Assembly: GCF_018403225.1 (NCBI RefSeq)
Contig: NZ_BOSG01000001.1
Span: forward strand, 3,038,001-3,102,000
Source of the DNA: Paenibacillus sp. J23TS9
Lineage (GTDB): Bacteria > Bacillota > Bacilli > Paenibacillales > Paenibacillaceae
DNA: 64,000 nucleotides
Direction: 5' to 3'
Every line of letters starts with the position of its first letter. Positions within the stretch are counted from its first letter, which is position 1. Position numbers and translations under genes: made by a program. This document shows positions 46,920 through 57,064 of the stretch, one piece after another. The notes below the pieces were generated by a model. The model made no database searches and was not told where the DNA came from. It saw only the letters and a program-made list of their open reading frames with translations.

Positions 46920-48736
46920 GTGTGCTGATCCCCTTTTTGAATATTAGGTTCGTGATGCACTTCTACGGAAGCAGTTACCCAAACGATTTCCGTGCGAAAT
47001 CCACCCAGATCCGATTTTCGGAAAGTCATAGACGATCGCTCCCCAAATTGATGAATAATGCGTTGATTCGTATTCCAGAAACCGTAGCCCATATCTTCCT
47101 GAATGGGTCCCCGCATTTTACGGTTAAGCGTATCCAGCTGCTCCTCGGTCATTCCCGGTCCATCATCATCCACATAAAGCCTGCAGAAACCGTCTGACAG
47201 CTCGCCTTTGATCCGGATTTCTCCCGAGCTATAGGTTTTCCCAACCCCGTGTATGACGGCATTTTCCACAATCGGCTGCAGCATTAACCGTGGTACCTCC
47301 TGCTTCAGCATCTCCTCCGGAATGTCGATATGATAATGAATTCTACCGTTGCGAAGCTTCTGAATATCCAAATAATTAATAATCAACTGGACTTCATCGC
47401 TAAGTAATGCCAACGGCCTCTCCATACGCGTAATATAACGGTAATATGCACTCAGGTTATAGCCCATGGATACGACAGCCTCCTCATCCTTCAACTGAGC
47501 CATGTTAATCATGTAACCAATACAGTTATACAAAAAATGCGGGTTAATCTGGGCCTGTAATTGCTTTAATGTGGCTTCCCGGGTACGGAGCTGCTCATAC
47601 AGCACATTTTCGATTAAGTGTTGAATTTGACTGGACATATCATTGAACCTGTAGAACAGGAAAGAAAACTCATTGTTGACGTTGGAGTCAATTCTTACGG
47701 AAAAATCCCCCTTTTGCACGCTTTGAAGCCCGCGGATCAGCTTGCGGATCGGACGCTGTACATTTCGGTACAACAGTATAGATGCAGAAATGCCGACGAC
47801 AAAGAGCAGCACCATCGTTAGATAAAATAGGTTACGGCTAAATGATATCGGTCCCAATATCTGATCGAGAGGAACAATATCCACCAAATACCAATCCAGA
47901 TAGAGCGATTTCACTGTACTGATCAGGTAGCTCTTGTTATTCAGGGTAATGACTTGCTGGGAAGTATCCTCCAGCTTGTTTTTTTGCAAATACCGGACAA
48001 GCTCGTTTGTCAGCTGCTCGCTTGCCGTGCGGTTTAGAATCGGTGCTTCTCCCTTGTGATAAAATATCGGATTGCCTTGTCCGCCTGCCTTATACGTGTC
48101 CAGCATGTTCTGGATATTCTCATGCTCAAATGTAGCTTGCACGACTAAATTGCTCCCATTCAATGAGACCTGCTGCCCAATCGAATCCGTATAAAACCAA
48201 TGAAACGCCGGCTTTCCTCCGCTAGAAAGACTTTTCCCATCACCGTAATTCCATTTCCCAGTCATGTTTCTTCGCAGGTATTCCTCATCATAATCCGCCA
48301 TCGTACTTGCATTCGTTATCGTCTCTTGATTCAGCTGTGAGTAGACGGTGAATTTCACTGGCCAGATGTTCGTAATCCCCGACTGCAGCATCATTTTTTC
48401 CTGTATGACATATCTCGTCTGCATCCGGTCATAGCGGTCATCCCATATGTTTAGGCCATTGAATTTGCGCACATTCGGATCCTTGGAGAACGTGAGCACG
48501 AAATCCATGGTTTGATTGATCCGGGAGTCGATCTGGCTGGATAGAAACGAAAGCTGCTTGATATTCGATGCTTTCAGTTCTTTATCGATCACGTTAAACG
48601 CAATGCTGTTCGAGTAAGCAAACATGGCGATCATCGGAATGAACAACATCAGGATCAAAATGTTCATTTTCTTGGACAAGCTGAACTTCGCACCTATTCT
48701 TTTTCTAAATATGCTAATACCATGTCCTAGCTTCAT
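46910..48736 (-). CDS. Sensor histidine kinase (YesM type, His_kinase family)
   Basis: 608 residues. Membrane segment at about 23-45, an extracytoplasmic dCache-like region to about 295, a second membrane segment near 300-320, HAMP (about 325-375), then the LytS/YesM-type phospho-acceptor block (QAQINPHFLYNCIGYM, His near 400) and an ATPase domain (PIVENAVIHG, DDDGPGM). GGGGGG precedes the ATG. Pairs with the overlapping YesN-type regulator. Confidence 0.93.
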   Translation of the reverse strand: MKLGHGISIFRKRIGAKFSLSKKMNILILMLFIPMIAMFAYSNSIAFNVIDKELKASNIKQLSFLSSQIDSRINQTMDFVLTFSKDPNVRKFNGLNIWDDRYDRMQTRYVIQEKMMLQSGITNIWPVKFTVYSQLNQETITNASTMADYDEEYLRRNMTGKWNYGDGKSLSSGGKPAFHWFYTDSIGQQVSLNGSNLVVQATFEHENIQNMLDTYKAGGQGNPIFYHKGEAPILNRTASEQLTNELVRYLQKNKLEDTSQQVITLNNKSYLISTVKSLYLDWYLVDIVPLDQILGPISFSRNLFYLTMVLLFVVGISASILLYRNVQRPIRKLIRGLQSVQKGDFSVRIDSNVNNEFSFLFYRFNDMSSQIQHLIENVLYEQLRTREATLKQLQAQINPHFLYNCIGYMINMAQLKDEEAVVSMGYNLSAYYRYITRMERPLALLSDEVQLIINYLDIQKLRNGRIHYHIDIPEEMLKQEVPRLMLQPIVENAVIHGVGKTYSSGEIRIKGELSDGFCRLYVDDDGPGMTEEQLDTLNRKMRGPIQEDMGYGFWNTNQRIIHQFGERSSMTFRKSDLGGFRTEIVWVTASVEVHHEPNIQKGDQHTCK

Positions 48737-48862
48737 TCGCGTTCCCCCCGGGGCAATATGCCTAACAAAACCCTATCGATCCTAACAATGTCTTATAGTT
48801 CAATGATGATCCGCGTTGCTATGATATAGATCAGAACTTCACCTCATACAATCGAGATTTTT

Positions 48863-49831
48863 ATGGAACGGGAGAGAGCTATGGAACAAATGATGAGTCC
48901 GGAAGTAAACCTCAAGGCTAACCGGATAGCGAAAAAGAAAAAGAGAAGCCGTGTACCCTGGATCCTGCATCTGATGGTACTGCCGGCTGCGCTGCTGGTT
49001 TTCGTTTTTTCCTATGTGCCCATGTCCGGCATTATTATGGCATTTCAGGATTATAAGGCTCCGCTCGGCATTACCGGATCCCCGTTTGTCGGCCTTAAAC
49101 ATTTTCAGTACATGTTCGAGAATGATTATTTCATGAAAATTACTTGGAATACCGTCCTGTTCGCTTGTTCCAAAATCGTGCTGAATCTAATTATCCCTTT
49201 CACATTCGCCTTGCTCTTAAACGAGGTCAGACACATGGGATTCAAAAGATCCATCCAGACCCTCGTATACCTGCCCCACTTTCTTTCATGGGTAACTCTC
49301 GGGGGAATCCTGATCGATTTGCTCGCCCAAACCGGTATCGTGAACCAATTTCTAACGTATTTGTTTGGCGTCAAACCGATCTTCTTCCTGGGTGATGGTA
49401 CCTGGTTCCGGCTTACCATAATTTTCAGTGATGTCTGGAAGGAATTCGGATTTAACACCATCATCTTCCTCGCCGCGCTGGCCGGTATTAATCCTTCGCT
49501 ATATGAAGCAGCCGAAGTCGACGGGGCAAGCCGAATCAAGCAAACGATGTATATTACGATTCCTTCGCTTGTGCCGATTCTCATCGTGGTCGCCACACTG
49601 GCACTGGGCAATGTGCTTAACGCGAATTTCGACCAAATCTTCAACCTGTACAGCCCGATGATCTATCAGCAAGGCGACATCATCGATACCTTCGTATATC
49701 GGGAAGGGCTTCTGAGTGGACAATTCAGCTTCGCGACAGCTGTCAGCCTGTTCAAATCCGTAATCAGCTTAATCCTGATCGTTATCTCTTACCGTCTGGC
49801 GTACAGATTCGCAGGCTACCGGATTTTCTAA
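48863..49831 (+). CDS. Sugar ABC permease (LplB type)
   Basis: 322 residues, six membrane segments; VPMSGIIMAFQDYKAP is typical; EAA loop (YEAAEVDGASRIKQTMYITIP) near residue 215. The start may instead be the ATG at 48881, which has GGGAGAGAG nearer. Divergent from the kinase/regulator/binding-protein operon, with a 126-base shared upstream region. Confidence 0.92.
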   Translation: MERERAMEQMMSPEVNLKANRIAKKKKRSRVPWILHLMVLPAALLVFVFSYVPMSGIIMAFQDYKAPLGITGSPFVGLKHFQYMFENDYFMKITWNTVLFACSKIVLNLIIPFTFALLLNEVRHMGFKRSIQTLVYLPHFLSWVTLGGILIDLLAQTGIVNQFLTYLFGVKPIFFLGDGTWFRLTIIFSDVWKEFGFNTIIFLAALAGINPSLYEAAEVDGASRIKQTMYITIPSLVPILIVVATLALGNVLNANFDQIFNLYSPMIYQQGDIIDTFVYREGLLSGQFSFATAVSLFKSVISLILIVISYRLAYRFAGYRIF

Positions 49832-49916
49832 TAACGATTAGATAGAAATAGACTTTGGCGGATGCTGCCGACCGCCGAGACGGCGCATCCGTTTTACTTG
49901 AAAGGATGACTGGATT

Positions 49917-50789
49917 ATGTATCACAAAACGCTGCCTTACCGGATATTCAGCATATTTAATTACGTCCTGCTCGCGGTCATATCCATCGCCTGCCTGCTG
50001 CCGCTTTTCCATTTGTTGATGGTTTCCCTGAGCTCGACAGCTTCTGCCAATGCCGGTCTGGTTACATTCTGGCCCATCGGCTTTACGGTTGAGGCATATA
50101 CCAAGACATTTAATAACATCAACTTTTTAACTTCGCTATGGGTATCTGTTAAACGGACCGTCATCGGAACAGCACTGGGCTTGCTCGTGAACGCTCTGGC
50201 CGCCTATGCGCTTTCGAAGGATAACCATGTGTTCCGCGGAAGGAACTCCTATCTCTGGTATTTCGTCATCACCATGCTGTTCAGCGGCGGTCTCATTCCG
50301 AGCTATATCTTAATTTTGAAGCTTGGTCTAATGAACCACCTGCTCGCGCTCATCCTTCCAGGTCTGGTAGCCGTGTACAATCTGATTTTGCTGTTGAATT
50401 TCTTCCGTACCGTGCCCAAAGAGCTTGAAGAAGCCGCCTTTATCGATGGTGCAGGTTATCTCCGGAGTTTCGTATCCATCTTTTTGCCGGTATCCATGCC
50501 TGTTATTGCGACTATTGCTTTGTTTACCATGGTGGGGCACTGGAACTCGTATTTTGATGGACTGATTTATATTAAAAACGCCGAGAATCTCCCGCTTGCC
50601 AGCCTGATGCAAACCATTATTGTACAGGGGAACACAACGAGCTTCGATCCGGCTGTCATCGCCAATATGTCGCAACGGACGCTTCGAGCCTCACAAATTT
50701 TCATTGGTGCGCTGCCCATCCTTATCGCATATCCTTTCCTGCAGCGCTTCTTCGTGAAAGGTATTGTCATCGGAGCGGTTAAGGAATAA
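49917..50789 (+). CDS. Sugar ABC permease (LplC type)
   Basis: 290 residues, six membrane segments; EAA loop (EEAAFIDGAGYLRSFVSIFLP) near residue 180; ends in GIVIGAVKE, typical of the LplC/YtcP class. Partner of the permease 85 bases upstream. The binding protein is most likely 43512-45203. Confidence 0.92.
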   Translation: MYHKTLPYRIFSIFNYVLLAVISIACLLPLFHLLMVSLSSTASANAGLVTFWPIGFTVEAYTKTFNNINFLTSLWVSVKRTVIGTALGLLVNALAAYALSKDNHVFRGRNSYLWYFVITMLFSGGLIPSYILILKLGLMNHLLALILPGLVAVYNLILLLNFFRTVPKELEEAAFIDGAGYLRSFVSIFLPVSMPVIATIALFTMVGHWNSYFDGLIYIKNAENLPLASLMQTIIVQGNTTSFDPAVIANMSQRTLRASQIFIGALPILIAYPFLQRFFVKGIVIGAVKE

Positions 50790-50807
50790 TTGCCGGATCT
50801 CTGCAAT

Positions 50808-50838
50808 GGAGGCTGTCCCTTGAACAAGGGGCAACCTC
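50808..50838 (+). terminator. Terminator after the LplC-type permease gene
   Basis: GGAGGCTGTCCCTT pairs with AAGGGGCAACCTC, loop GAAC. Confidence 0.65.
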
Positions 50839-50988
50839 TTCCTTGGTTTTCAGCATATAAATGCGCTGCTTTCACGGGTATCGAAACGTTTCAATATATT
50901 TTCAATATTGATTATAAGTACTAAATGTAACCGCTGTCAAACGTATTTTTCGTTAAACCGATGGTTATTTAAACCTATAATTAGATCT

Positions 50989-51003
50989 TATCGAAACGTT
51001 CCA
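50989..51003. promoter_or_regulatory. LacI-like operator site (copy 2)
   Basis: TATCGAAACGTTCCA overlaps the expected transcription start of the TATAAT promoter at 50976-50981. A near copy, TATCGAAACGTTTCA, lies at 50878-50892, 111 bases away; its core GAAACGTTTC is a perfect palindrome of the LacI-operator type. Confidence 0.4.
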
Positions 51004-51020
51004 CTTATTGACAAATTCAG

Positions 51021-51083
51021 AAAAAGAAAGAGGTTTTCCCTGCGTTAGTCGTGAAGACCTTCGCAGGAATAACCTCTTTCTTT
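51021..51083 (-). terminator. Terminator after the acyltransferase gene
   Basis: AAAAGAAAGAGGTT.../...AACCTCTTTCTTTT with inner CCTGCG/CGCAGG pairing. Works in both directions. Confidence 0.8.
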
Positions 51084-51131
51084 TGTGATGGATAATTGAT
51101 GGAGTATGTTTAACTGCACTCTCTTCCATAA

Positions 51132-52370
51132 TTATTGGGATTGCGTAAACTGTCCTGTATTGGCATTCAGGAGGGCCGGTGCTTCAGTCCGGAAATCAGA
51201 ATCCTTCAAAGCTCCGCGGTGCGAACTCCGGCGTCTCACCCCTACTGTCCACCGGGAACCAGGCATATGGGACAGCGTATAGCTTATTCCAAGCGCGGCA
51301 AGAACGGTTAAGATAAAGGTCAGCAGTGTGAATGAAACATGACTGCCCTCAAGTGCCATAGGCCGGGTAAAATACGCGATGACATAAATAATCAGGGCAT
51401 GTACAAGATAACCCCCGAATGAATATTTTCCGATCCAAGCAAGCAAACGTAAAAACATTTTATTGCGCCCTTGCATCATAATCAAGAGTCCATATAACAG
51501 CAGCATCTGTGCCACAATAATAATAAAGGTTGAAGGCTTCAGGTATGTGGAAATATTCAGGTTTACAACCTCTCCCGACCCCCGCAGGACATCATACCCT
51601 AGCCGGATGTACATCCCCAGAAAGACAAGCCCGCTCCATGGCAGCAGCCTTGTACACCAGGTACGCCACTTCCCTATGCTTGCAGCGCATACCGCACCGA
51701 TCACAAAATAGAATCCATACATGAGAAATGAATAGCTGCGATATTGGACCAAATCCGACCACGGACTGCCAAGTTTTTCACTCCAGTTGCCCATTTGATG
51801 ATAAGAAAGATATAGCAAAACCATATAAAACACACCCGTGCCTGCTATGATCGCGAAGACACTCCGATTGCGGCTTTGCTCATTCAGCGGTTCAAGCCGG
51901 CTGCGGACCACCCGGAAAACGACAGCCATCACCGGGAAGAAAATATAGAATTGAATGATCATGATAATAAACCATAATTGATAACCGGTTTGCGGGACGA
52001 TCAGCTCATGCAGTAATGTGCTCCACTCCTGCCCGCCCTTCTGCCAGAATGATGGTGTAAATATGCGGACGTACAGCCAGTAGATCAGCGTCCAGAGCAG
52101 AAAAGGAACATAGACATCTCCTAGCCTCTTCCGGATAAATCGGACATAATGAAATTTCTCACCATAGTTATAAAACAGTAGTACAGCAGACAAAAAGACA
52201 AATGTCGGGGTTCCAAAGCGGGTCAAATGATAAATCATCGTCAGCATAATGGAGTCGGCTGGCTCAATATCGGTTCTGTAAATGTATTCAGCGATAGAGT
52301 GCTGCATCACAATAGCCAGAAAAGCAAGCCCCCTCAACTGCGTCCACTCTTCGATACGCGGTTTGCTCAT
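51132..52370 (-). CDS. Acyltransferase 3 family membrane protein (OafA/YrhL-like)
   Basis: 412 residues, about ten membrane segments. The acyltransferase-3 N-terminus is recognisable (QLRGLAFLAIVMQH, with the conserved Arg and His). Such enzymes move acetyl or succinyl groups onto cell-surface or extracellular glycans. Single gene with its own terminator; acceptor unknown. Confidence 0.88.
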   Translation of the reverse strand: MSKPRIEEWTQLRGLAFLAIVMQHSIAEYIYRTDIEPADSIMLTMIYHLTRFGTPTFVFLSAVLLFYNYGEKFHYVRFIRKRLGDVYVPFLLWTLIYWLYVRIFTPSFWQKGGQEWSTLLHELIVPQTGYQLWFIIMIIQFYIFFPVMAVVFRVVRSRLEPLNEQSRNRSVFAIIAGTGVFYMVLLYLSYHQMGNWSEKLGSPWSDLVQYRSYSFLMYGFYFVIGAVCAASIGKWRTWCTRLLPWSGLVFLGMYIRLGYDVLRGSGEVVNLNISTYLKPSTFIIIVAQMLLLYGLLIMMQGRNKMFLRLLAWIGKYSFGGYLVHALIIYVIAYFTRPMALEGSHVSFTLLTFILTVLAALGISYTLSHMPGSRWTVGVRRRSSHRGALKDSDFRTEAPALLNANTGQFTQSQ

Positions 52371-52489
52371 GAATTAATAATCCTCCTTCATTTGCAGTTA
52401 CGCGCAAGTATACCCTTTGAATATTAAACGAACCTTAAAAATGAGCTGGGTAAAAGAAGTCTGGCTTCTAAGGATATCCATCAATAAAG

Positions 52490-52517
52490 AAAAGACCGCC
52501 AAATAGGCGATCTTTCC
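52490..52517 (-). terminator. Terminator after the MalT-like regulator
   Basis: AAAGACCGCC/GGCGATCTTT with a 5-base loop and one mismatch. Confidence 0.6.
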
Positions 52518-52524
52518 CTCAATG

Positions 52525-53343
52525 CTACAATAAGTTCATTTCCAAGGCCTTAGAGACTGCTTGCACCCGGTTTTTAACTCTAAGCTTTTGATATAAGTTG
52601 TAGGTATACCCTTTGACTGTTCCTACCGAAAGAAACAAACTGCGGGCAATATCATCGTTAGAATATCCACCAGCGATTTGTCTCAAGATTTCCTTTTCCC
52701 TATTGGTTAGAGAGACCGCATCGGCTGCCTCTGCTGTGATGGATTCACAATTTTCTTTACCCTTATAGTCAATGAATAATGGCAGCAATTGCTTCGCATA
52801 AGAGGATGCGACGTCGCTCCGATTCGAGTACTGTTTCAAATATTGGGATAGAAGAACGAAAAGTGACTCTCCTTCATCCAGAAAGATCCGGACATAGTCT
52901 TCCGTTGACGCTAAATGAAGTGCTTTCTCTAACGACTCAACAGCACTTACATGCTTTCCCTCTTCCTGGTAGGCTAGTGCCAATAATAGAAGAATTTCGA
53001 TCAGACTGCCCAGGCGATCCGCCCGACTTGCGTCTTTTTCTAACCGGTTTAACAACCGGATAGCATCCTCCGTTGATTTTTGGAAAATGAATAGGCGTAC
53101 CAAGGTCAAATGTTCATATTCCCTGGCAATGCTCGTTTTATCTGTCACTTGAATATGACGATGCTCCACCCACTGTAACGCAGCATCAGTATTGTTTTGA
53201 GACAGCCGGACTCGGACAAGACATGCTTCCAATAACAGCTGCCAATGGGGTGAATGCAGCGTCTTGGTATGTATAATGGCTTGTTGAAGCATACTCTCAG
53301 CCTCAATGAGATTTCCTTGAGCCTGCTTTATTTTTGACAGCAA
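52525..53343 (-). pseudogene. MalT-like LuxR regulator, 3' part (DNA-binding half)
   Basis: 272 residues in a different frame from the upstream part. It carries the end of the TPR-like helical repeats and a C-terminal LuxR helix-turn-helix (LTNREKEILRQIAGGYSNDD, then LSVGTVKGYTYNLYQKL). The protein sequence continues the upstream frame if one G is removed from the six-G run at 53364-53369. On its own it would need a new start (TTG at 53343) with no good RBS, so it is probably not made separately. Confidence 0.8.
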
Positions 53344-55192
53344 AATAATGGCTGGCGTGATTACCCCCCAAATTTTGTACTGCTTTGTTATCGAGAGCGG
53401 CCAGTGTCTGATTCAGGATCGCTTGTGATTCATCCAGCCGGTTCCATTCATAATACAAATCAGCCAGGAAAATATAGCCAAGCCCTTGAAGTGCATAATG
53501 GATGGCTCCCCTTCTTTGTTCCGATTCCGATGCTCTGGCGGATAAATAAGCCATTTTCTTCAATCTGCCTCCGAATCCAATCGGTCCGCGATACAGAAGA
53601 GCTTCACCCAAATTAACGACATTCACAATAGAGGGGAATCGTTCCAGGCCTTCCATGTTAGCGTCCAGCAGATCGATAAAAGCGTCGATATCCCCTTGAT
53701 AATAAGCTACTGAAGCCCGGTATAGACCCACTCTTAATTTCAATTCGTTCCGCTTTCCGGCAGGAAACAAGTCCTGTTCCTGTTCAAGCAAGTGCAGGCT
53801 GCGCTCCAGTAAACTCTTCGCTTCCCGAATTTGTCCCGATGCCGCCAACCTTCCAACCTGGTAATAAAATAAATCCGGCCGGCTTACGATACTTTTGAGC
53901 GGCAATTGCCCAAGCCAGCGCAGCAGGATAGATTCATGATCATTCTGTATGATGATGGATAAATTCCGCTCCATGCATGACGCAGCAAGATCCTTATCAC
54001 CGGCAGCCAGCATATGGTTTATCGCTTCCGTGGTAAATCCCTGTTCCTCGTACCATCGATAGGCTCGGCGGTGGAGCTCATCCCGTTCTTCGGAACTGTA
54101 TCGATCCAGTAATCGATTGTTTAACATTTCGGAGAAAAGATGATGATATCGGTACCAGGATCGGGTATCGTCAAGGGGAATAAAAAACATGTGGGAACTT
54201 TCCAAAAGCGCAAATAACCGCGGTGAATCACTGCGGCCTGAGACAGCCTCTGCAAGAGATGGGCACATGTAATTCAATATCGAAGTTTGCAGCAAAAATA
54301 GCTGTAGCTCTTCCGTCTGCCGCAGCAGAACTTCATCCATTAAGTAATCGAATATGTAATGGTGATTGCCGGAAAAGGATTCAATAAACGAAGTAACATC
54401 TTTTCGTCCTTCCATGGATAGGAACGCCAGGATCAGACCGGCTGCCCATCCTTCTGTTTTCCTCTCCAACAAGGCCATATCCCCAGGCAAAAGCATTTGT
54501 TTCAACGATTTTCCCTGCAGAGCATCCATCTCTTGCAGTGTAAAACGCAAATCGTTCGCATTTACTTGTGCCAGCTGCTTCCTTACTCTTAAACGGGATA
54601 ATGGCAGCGGGGGAACCGTACGGCTAATGACGATGAGACGAATATGTTCTGGAAGATATTCGAGGAAGAATGCAAGACTATCGTGGACGGAAGGTTCCGT
54701 AATGACATGATAATCATCTAAAACAAGGACACAAGGCTCCGTTATTTGGCTTACTTCATTTAAATAAAAAGATATGGTCGTTTCCATGGAGGAACCGCGA
54801 TAGGAATGCAGCTCGCGGGCAATGTTGTCGGCAAAACCGGGGACGCACCGCTCGAGTGCTTCGATTATGCAGCTCCAGAAGCGAAAAAATTGGCTGTCAC
54901 CCTGATCCAGCGATACCCACGCTGCTTTAACGGAGCGAAAATGAATCCAGTTGCTTGCGAGGGTCGTCTTCCCAAAGCCTGCTGGAGCAGTGATCAACGT
55001 GAGTTTACATCGGATGCTTTCATCGAGGCTATTCATTAATCGTGTTCGGATGACATCCTTCTCTGCCATCAGAGGAACGGAAGCTTTGGTGGAAAGAACA
55101 ATTCTGCTTTGATTACCAGGCATCATATGCCTGTTCAATTGATAGCCTGTGTCCATCGGATTCACTCTCTTTTTTGGATTTGACTTGGCCAT
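53303..55192 (-). pseudogene. MalT-like LuxR regulator, 5' part (ATPase half)
   Basis: 629 residues, of which the last ~19 are out of frame. Walker A TAPAGFGKTT near residue 68, Walker B LVLDDYHV near 155, then winged-helix and TPR-like regions as in MalT/AcoK-type ATP-dependent regulators. Without the frameshift the full protein would be about 888 residues, the usual MalT size. Start ATG at 55192 has a weak RBS; the ATG at 55156 is an alternative. Whether the break is real or a sequencing error in the homopolymer cannot be decided here. Confidence 0.85.
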
Positions 55193-55359
55193 GCAGCTTC
55201 TCTGGGATGGTTAAGTAAATGAGGCCTACGCTTTATTTCTTTCATCGTAATGAATGATTGTTCTTATTGTCAATCCCGCCCCGAACAATAGGATTTCGAA
55301 GATAAGGAAAAGGATCCTCATGCGGATCGTTGAGAATCTTTTTTGGGATGATAACAAGT

Positions 55360-56298
55360 TTAGCCCTCCGTCAGCGCAGTAGCGAGGTTCCAAATCCGAT
55401 CGATATTTTGGGTATCAACGGCGTAGCTTGGATAACGGTTCGAGCCAAAGATGTTCTTCAACTGCGCAATGCCTTTTTCGCTAGTGGATGGCTGAACACA
55501 TTCTCTCCTATGATTGATTAACTGGCCTGTCACATTTTTAAATTCATCCGAGGTGCATATGTGAAAATAGTTGTCCGCCATGCTTGCCGGTAAAGGATTA
55601 GTCAGGTTTTGAGTTCGTGCTAGCGCTTTCCACAATGGACTCATTTTTTGCATTGTCTCTTTAGATAGCTTTACTCGGTTAATCTGAAGGGCATTGACTT
55701 TGATTCCTTGTTCCTTCAATTCCTCTGCCAGCCTAAAGTTTAGCATTAGCAGCGCCATTTTAGAGTCTCCGTACATTTTATACACGCTAAACGGTCTCAC
55801 GCCGCGGAATTCGCCGCGCAGATTATCAAAATCGATTTTCCTTTTAGGATCGAAGAAATGTTTAATGTTCGTCGTGCAAGCATGAAGGACTCTCGGGTCT
55901 TCTGAAATTTCCAGATGCTCCCTGAGCAGATGAGTCATTAAGAAGGGTCCAAAGGTATTCGTGGCAAAGGTCAATTCGATATGCTCGGGACTAAGCTTAT
56001 ACTCTTTTTCGCCATGGTTTAAGTAAGCTGCATTATGGATCAAAATATCCAGCCGCGGGTACTTTTTCATAAAGGCACCGCAAAATGCATGAATTGAATC
56101 GAAAGAAGAAACATCAAGCTCCAGCAAATCTACGTTCATATTATTTGAGCCCTGAATCATTTCCATTTGTACCACCCTGCTGAGCTCCATATTCCGGCAA
56201 CCCATTACAACACGAAATCCTTCTGTCGCAAATTTTAGTGCTGCGGCTTTACCGATCCCTGAGTTAGCTCCCGTAATGATGACGATTTTTTCCTTCAT
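55360..56298 (-). CDS. Short-chain dehydrogenase/reductase (SDR)
   Basis: 312 residues, slightly longer than the classic 250 and like retinol-dehydrogenase-type SDRs. Cofactor motif TGANSGIG (about residues 9-16), HNAAYLN (NAG-like motif), and the catalytic YGDSK (Tyr and Lys) near residue 173. AAGGAGGCTTGAG precedes the ATG. It lies 167 bases upstream of the MalT-like regulator on the same strand, which might regulate it. Substrate unknown. Confidence 0.88.
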   Translation of the reverse strand: MKEKIVIITGANSGIGKAAALKFATEGFRVVMGCRNMELSRVVQMEMIQGSNNMNVDLLELDVSSFDSIHAFCGAFMKKYPRLDILIHNAAYLNHGEKEYKLSPEHIELTFATNTFGPFLMTHLLREHLEISEDPRVLHACTTNIKHFFDPKRKIDFDNLRGEFRGVRPFSVYKMYGDSKMALLMLNFRLAEELKEQGIKVNALQINRVKLSKETMQKMSPLWKALARTQNLTNPLPASMADNYFHICTSDEFKNVTGQLINHRRECVQPSTSEKGIAQLKNIFGSNRYPSYAVDTQNIDRIWNLATALTEG

Positions 56299-56402
56299 CT
56301 CAAGCCTCCTTTTTCCATTTACCTGGCCATCCCATTTACCTTGGATTGAATTAACATAGAATCATCATATGATGCGTAGCAAGTCCCCACGATGTCTGTT
56401 TA

Positions 56403-56455
56403 CAAAAAAAGACGTTAAACACTCAAGAAATCCCTGATGTTTAGCGTCTTTTTAC
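56403..56455 (-). terminator. Terminator after the Spo0E-like gene
   Basis: AAAAAGACGTTAAAC.../...GTTTAGCGTCTTTTT stem with T5 tails on both strands. Confidence 0.8.
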
Positions 56456-56478
56456 ATGAATCCGATCTTATCCGTTCC

Positions 56479-56694
56479 CTATTCCACAGGAACATTTCTG
56501 CTTTTGGACAGCATTGGATTGTTCAGGCAACGGGTTCTATGACTCCTATTATAGTTATTTATTAGCTCATCCAGCACCATAGACTGCCTAATCACTCTTG
56601 GATTACGTACCGCACCGTATTGTTCAACCATTCGATAGAGTCTTTGCCTTTCTTTTTCAATACAGCATTGTGGATCCTCCGAATTGTTCATCAA
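56479..56694 (-). CDS. Spo0E-family aspartyl-phosphate phosphatase
   Basis: 71 residues. The family signature SxxLDxLI is present as SMVLDELI (about residues 38-45) after a helix rich in charged residues (EKERQRLYRMVEQYG). Such proteins dephosphorylate Spo0A~P and delay sporulation. Start is TTG at 56694 or the next codon, ATG at 56691, with AAGGAGG upstream. The size and charge fit the family; the C-terminal tail is poorly conserved. Confidence 0.85.
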   Translation of the reverse strand: MMNNSEDPQCCIEKERQRLYRMVEQYGAVRNPRVIRQSMVLDELINNYNRSHRTRCLNNPMLSKSRNVPVE

Positions 56695-56847
56695 TGGAGC
56701 TATACCTCCTTCGACTCAAACTTTAATATATTCAGCAAAAATTTTGGTTAAATAATATCAGAACAATACATATTGAAGTAATAATATGTCAGATTTTAAC
56801 ATGGGTCAATAACAAATATACTTTATCCTAACTACTAACAATACACA

Positions 56848-56879
56848 CAAAAAAACACCCTATAGGTGACTTTTTTTAC
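56848..56879 (+). terminator. Short hairpin with T-run, possible terminator
   Basis: CACC-CTAT-AGGTG hairpin followed by ACTTTTTTT, in the AT-rich gap between the Spo0E-like gene and the aldolase. No plus-strand gene ends nearby. Confidence 0.4.
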
Positions 56880-56916
56880 TTATATAAAATGAACAATAAG
56901 CCGAATATTGAGGAAT

Positions 56917-56946
56917 TTGACAGTATTATTTTAGGGAGGGTATTTT
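56917..56946 (+). promoter_or_regulatory. Candidate distal promoter of the aldolase gene
   Basis: Perfect TTGACA (56917-56922) and TATTTT (56941-56946), spacer 18. Confidence 0.45.
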
Positions 56947-57004
56947 CGTAGAAAGAATAAGCTTTTTCTGAAAGGTTAGTAAATACTGCTAAAATGACTA
57001 GAAG

Positions 57005-57013
57005 TGCTATAAT
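57005..57013 (+). promoter_or_regulatory. Candidate extended -10 promoter of the aldolase gene
   Basis: TGCTATAAT: an extended TG plus perfect -10 hexamer (57008-57013), about 52 bases before the ATG; no good -35. Confidence 0.55.
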
Positions 57014-57064
57014 GAATAAGATTCAAGATGTCATTCAGTCCATAAAAGGGAAGGAGATGCATTC

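Larger units (their letters stand above)
50790..51131. other. Intergenic region with promoter, operators and two terminators but no gene
   Basis: Between convergent genes. It holds a terminator (50808-50838), two near-identical ATCGAAACGTT sites (50879 and 50990 regions), a perfect TATAAT (50976-50981) with weak TTAAAC (50953-50958, spacer 17), and a second terminator (51021-51083). No open frame of note. Confidence 0.6.
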
